The position numbers and the translations under genes are program-made. Positions 4,766 through 6,607 of a DNA stretch of 6,607 nucleotides are shown here, piece by piece (position 1 is the first letter of the stretch; every line of letters begins with the position of its first letter). The DNA lies in contig CASBRC010000484.1 of the NCBI GenBank assembly GCA_949128015.1, forward strand, positions 1 through 6,607, in the 5' to 3' direction. The notes under the pieces were generated by a model that did no database searches, was not told where the DNA came from, and saw only the letters and a list, made by a program, of their open reading frames with translations. Origin of the DNA: Synechococcales cyanobacterium PMM_0003. Lineage in GTDB: Bacteria > Cyanobacteriota > Cyanobacteriia > Pseudanabaenales > Pseudanabaenaceae.

Positions 4766-4769
4766 ATTT

Positions 4770-5312
4770 TCATTTTCCTTCTTCCTCCACTAAGCGTTTA
4801 TATTCAGCCTCAGCATCTTTATATTTCTGACTGCCTCCTTTGTTTACCCCCCAAACCTCAAGGATGATTTTGGCTTTACCCCATCCCTTAGCCTTAAGTT
4901 CGAGTGCTCGTTCGGCGCGTTCGTTCTCGGAACGTTCGACTAGCTGATTTTTTGCGATCGGCTCCAAATCATCCTCATCACCATAAGGTAGTGCTAGAGC
5001 GCGTTCAAGCCGTTCTACAGGGTTGAGAATAGATTCAGCTTCTTGTTGACGTTGTTTCTGGGCAACATAAACCTCAGTTGCGATTTCATCCTCCTGATCG
5101 GCCTTAATAGCACGAGCCTTAAGTTCCTCAATTTCAAACTCAACAGCCAATTTACGGGCAATATTCCCTGCTGAAATCGCACAAGCAACCGCAGTGCCAA
5201 GACTCAAGCCCTGGATGAATTTGTGCCAGGCGATACGTTTATCAAGCGTGGTGAGCGGTGTCAGCCACAAAGTTAAAGCGGCACCAGAAAGCACAAACAT
5301 CTTTAATTGCAT
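4770..5312 (-). CDS. Membrane protein with cytoplasmic coiled coil and HTH-like C-terminus, 180 aa
   Basis: Two hydrophobic segments (about 4-20 and 33-50) are separated by a short basic loop; the rest is charged and probably cytoplasmic. Residues 52-100 are strongly helical and charged. The C-terminal part (about 135-175: AKGWGKAKIILEVWGV, then NKGGSQKYKDAEAEYKRL) has the Gly-broken helix pattern of a small helix-turn-helix or recruitment domain and reminds me of tails of hypothetical proteins on cyanobacterial plasmids; I cannot name the family. It is the last gene of the operon, overlapping the upstream gene by 10 nt. GGGGTG 6 nt before ATG 5312 is a plausible ribosome site. The 16-bp element copy 7 ends 15 bp upstream of the start. 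A membrane-anchored DNA- or protein-binding role is inferred. Confidence 0.82.
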   Translation of the reverse strand: MQLKMFVLSGAALTLWLTPLTTLDKRIAWHKFIQGLSLGTAVACAISAGNIARKLAVEFEIEELKARAIKADQEDEIATEVYVAQKQRQQEAESILNPVERLERALALPYGDEDDLEPIAKNQLVERSENERAERALELKAKGWGKAKIILEVWGVNKGGSQKYKDAEAEYKRLVEEEGK

Positions 5313-5566
5313 AAAAACACCCCAGCACCGATTATGGAAACGGCTAAACCAGCCATCAGCAAGGCTTGTAAATTTTGGACAGAGATTTTGAGCCAGCCGC
5401 TAACTGAGAAATCTAGGAGCCAGCAAAGCCCCCACAAAATGAATGTTGCTACTGCCAAAAGTGCGATCGCTCTCATTGCCACGGGATGCAAACTCGCAAT
5501 CCATCCCAGCAATGAAGAAGCGATGCACCCAGCAATGAAATAGTTAGCCAGGTACATCGCTCTCAT
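5303..5566 (-). CDS. Small three-helix membrane protein, 87 aa
   Basis: Almost wholly hydrophobic, with predicted membrane helices at about 7-25, 32-52 and 66-86 and short basic or polar loops (HPVAMR, SGWLK). No signal peptide site or known motif is visible. The start ATG 5566 directly abuts the upstream TAA and is preceded by a G-rich GGGGG 8 nt upstream; ATG 5557 (residue 4) is an alternative. The stop overlaps the next gene by 10 nt. Size and topology are like small phage or plasmid membrane proteins such as holins or channel subunits, but nothing shows such a function. It probably acts with its operon partners in the inner membrane. The complement of its 3' end carries an inverted copy of the 16-bp element. 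Confidence 0.75.
   Translation of the reverse strand: MRAMYLANYFIAGCIASSLLGWIASLHPVAMRAIALLAVATFILWGLCWLLDFSVSGWLKISVQNLQALLMAGLAVSIIGAGVFLCN
5328..5343 (+). promoter_or_regulatory. 16-bp element, copy 7, inverted, in the membrane operon
   Basis: CCGATTATGGAAACGG on the plus strand is identical in all 16 bases to copy 2 but lies over 4 kb away and in the opposite orientation. It is inside the 3' end of the 87-aa gene, 15 bp before the start of the 180-aa gene. Binding by the 309-aa protein would link the two units. Confidence 0.8.
5463..5470. other. HIP1 octamer GCGATCGC
   Basis: The only full HIP1 palindrome in the circle; HIP1 is highly over-represented in many cyanobacterial genomes. Near-matches with a CGATCG core occur at about a dozen other places. 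It is used here as a host clue only. Confidence 0.8.
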
Positions 5567-6076
5567 TTAGTTAACCCCCGCTGTGAGTTTTGCTCTGATT
5601 GCATCAATGCGAGTGCGCGCATCGTTTTCAGCTTTATCAATTCCTAAACCCAGGCGCGCATATCCTGGTCGCATCCCGTGGAGTTTTTTCGCCAGACCAG
5701 CGTTGCTGCGAACTTTTTTGAGCTCGTTTTCGGCGACGACACCCTCGTATTTTCTGTGCTCTTTATGCACTTTTGCATCTGCTTCTTCAATTTTGCCCAG
5801 GGCTTCATAGGCGCGTTTTGCTTGTCGTGCACCGTTGATTTTTTCTTTTGCCAACTCCTTAAGCTGGTCAGCTTCATCGCGCTCAAAATATCGAGGAGCC
5901 GGAACTATCGGAGCAGTGCGAATGCTGCCAAAGTTACCGGGATTTGTGGGCGAAATTACCCCCGGCGCAGTTGCAGCCAGCACCTTAGATTTATCAATCG
6001 CGTGTCCACCGTCATTACTGGCAGTTAGGTTTCCAGCATCAGATTTTCCACCAAACAGTCGCAACTGTAAGCTCAT
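5567..6076 (-). CDS. Charged helical soluble protein of unknown function, 169 aa
   Basis: Residues 1-62 are low in structure, rich in Gly, Ala, Pro and Asn. Residues 64-125 are dense in E, K, A and R (ERDEADQLKELAKEKI onward) and should form a long helix or coiled coil; a second helical stretch is at 146-165. No membrane segment, signal peptide, catalytic motif or recognisable domain. The start ATG 6076 overlaps the upstream stop by one base (TAATG) and has GGTGGAG 8 nt upstream, a strong ribosome site, so translational coupling is likely. The stop abuts the next start. The context suggests a cytoplasmic partner, for example a scaffold or adaptor, of the three membrane proteins encoded beside it. 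The function is not known. Confidence 0.8.
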   Translation of the reverse strand: MSLQLRLFGGKSDAGNLTASNDGGHAIDKSKVLAATAPGVISPTNPGNFGSIRTAPIVPAPRYFERDEADQLKELAKEKINGARQAKRAYEALGKIEEADAKVHKEHRKYEGVVAENELKKVRSNAGLAKKLHGMRPGYARLGLGIDKAENDARTRIDAIRAKLTAGVN

Positions 6077-6507
6077 TATTTTGCTCCACCAATTTGAATT
6101 TGAATTTTGATTGTGGGAAATAAATTAAGCGGGTTGATTCGTGGCCAGAGAGTCAAAACCAGCACAGCAAAGCCAACCGAAGCCAGCGAAACAGCTAAAA
6201 GTTGCCCAAAATCTATCCATTCAAATAGATTTATCTGGCGTTGCGATTCGTGGCTAGCAGTCGCTACTGTGTTATCGTTGGTTTCAATTTTTGGCTCGAA
6301 TTCTAACCCGTGCGCAAACAGCAATTTTTCCCAAGTTGCCGTCGCCGTAAGCTTTCCAAATGTACGAGCTTGGTCATTTGTAAGGTTGCAATCGTATGCA
6401 AATTGCTTTAAATGTTCAATTCGGCGACGGCTTACCATCGGTCGAATAGTCGCAGCAGTATTAAGAGTTGCGATCGTCCGAGCGGGACGGCCGTCACCTT
6501 GTGTCAT
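6076..6507 (-). CDS. Single-pass membrane protein with helical cytoplasmic head, 143 aa
   Basis: Residues 24-70 (RRRIEHLKQFAYDCNL onward, to FAHGLE) look like a compact helical domain; residues 70-93 are a polar linker; one hydrophobic helix spans about 100-121 (GQLLAVSLASVGFAVLVLTLW). The C-terminal tail is short, ending in alternating IQIQI. The basic N-terminal side suggests that end is in the cytoplasm. The start ATG 6507 is preferred because GGAG lies 10 nt upstream; ATG 6438 (residue 24) has no ribosome site. On the circle the start lies within the redundant 119 bp, so the gene is complete here and only its first bases recur at 19-1. It is the first gene of the operon and overlaps the next by one base. 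An AT-rich hexamer run near its 3' end (6090-6112) encodes the IQIQI tail. No family recognised. Confidence 0.78.
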   Translation of the reverse strand: MTQGDGRPARTIATLNTAATIRPMVSRRRIEHLKQFAYDCNLTNDQARTFGKLTATATWEKLLFAHGLEFEPKIETNDNTVATASHESQRQINLFEWIDFGQLLAVSLASVGFAVLVLTLWPRINPLNLFPTIKIQIQIGGAK

Positions 6508-6607
6508 AATTTTTGGGCTCCAAACGTTGATACTTAACAGTTTGGGGAAGCCGTGACGTGTTAAGCGGGTCCAATCGCTTAGCAGTCGCGCATCAAATCT
6601 TCCTTAA
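6489..6607. repeat. Terminal redundancy, right copy (circle junction)
   Basis: Identical to 1-119, marking circular closure. It contains the start of the 143-aa gene (6507), its ribosome site and the two leader stem-loops described at 30-59 and 72-95. Confidence 0.95.

Larger units (their letters stand above)
4082..4769. other. Gene-free, stem-loop-rich region between the membrane operon and rep
   Basis: About 690 bp without a credible protein gene; the open frames on the plus strand overlap in different phases, lack good ribosome sites and carry no motif I know. It contains the putative antisense RNA next to rep, inverted repeats at 4219-4242, 4448-4479 and 4671-4692, and a GC-rich hairpin at 4719-4765. 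T-runs lie at 4609-4614 and about 4655-4662. It may hold the rep promoter with a long structured leader, a second (single-strand) origin, or a further small RNA. No confident rep promoter was found; TTTGCA-N16-TAGTAT on the minus strand around 4242-4270 is a weak candidate. Confidence 0.6.

Noticed and set aside
4289..4867. Overlapping plus-strand open frames of 60-84 codons
   Set aside because: They lie in different phases over stem-loop DNA, lack convincing ribosome sites, and the last runs into the antisense strand of the 180-aa gene. No motif was recognised.
5307..5543. Plus-strand 78-codon frame containing PIMETA
   Set aside because: Interesting because the 16-bp element again reads as a MET tripeptide, but it is wholly antisense to the three-helix membrane protein and has no ribosome site; the repeat alone explains it.

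Overview
The window is one complete small circular replicon with a redundant end, most likely a cyanobacterial plasmid. Bases 1-119 are identical to 6489-6607, so the true molecule is a 6,488-bp circle and the first and last 119 bp are the same DNA. A cyanobacterial host is suggested by one full HIP1 octamer (GCGATCGC at 5463), about a dozen CGATCG sites in 6.5 kb, and a replication protein of the TOPRIM/DUF3854 plus SF3-helicase type that I associate with cyanobacterial plasmids. All six credible protein genes lie on the minus strand, so transcription runs right to left. I see no relaxase, recombinase, transposase, toxin-antitoxin pair, capsid or packaging gene.

Layout in transcription order around the circle. 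(1) A tight four-gene operon occupies 6507 down to 4770: a single-pass membrane protein (6507-6076), a charged soluble helical protein (6076-5567), a three-helix hydrophobic protein (5566-5303) and a two-helix membrane protein with a large charged cytoplasmic part (5312-4770). Junctions are a 1-nt overlap, an abutting stop/start and a 10-nt overlap. I cannot assign a function to this set. (2) A gene-free stretch of about 690 bp (4081-4769) is full of stem-loops. Next to the rep start it carries what looks like a divergent antisense RNA (promoter 4044-4073, terminator at 4158-4163) covering the rep leader. (3) The 878-aa Rep gene (4080-1444) encodes a primase-like TOPRIM, an SF3/D5 helicase, a repeat-rich linker and a small SH3/KOW-like C-terminal domain. 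(4) A 330-bp gap (1111-1443) has an AT-rich patch, tandem 11-bp iteron-like repeats and inverted repeats; it is my best candidate for the replication origin. (5) A 309-aa protein (1110-181) has a ribbon-helix-helix-like N-terminus and a long coiled coil, resembling in architecture plasmid regulators or segregation proteins of the KfrA/CopG type. (6) A short gap with stem-loops leads back to the operon.

The most striking feature is a 16-bp element, CC(G/A)NTTATGGAAA(C/T)GG, present seven times. Three copies lie in or around the promoter and start codon of the 309-aa gene, three lie inside its coding sequence (always read as METV), and one, inverted, lies just ahead of the last gene of the membrane operon. 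The simplest reading is an autoregulating or segregation DNA-binding protein whose binding sites have spread through its own gene and to the membrane operon. Together with a candidate antisense RNA over the rep leader, this gives a compact control circuit for copy number, maintenance and membrane cassette. All functional statements are inferred from sequence by eye; no database search was possible.
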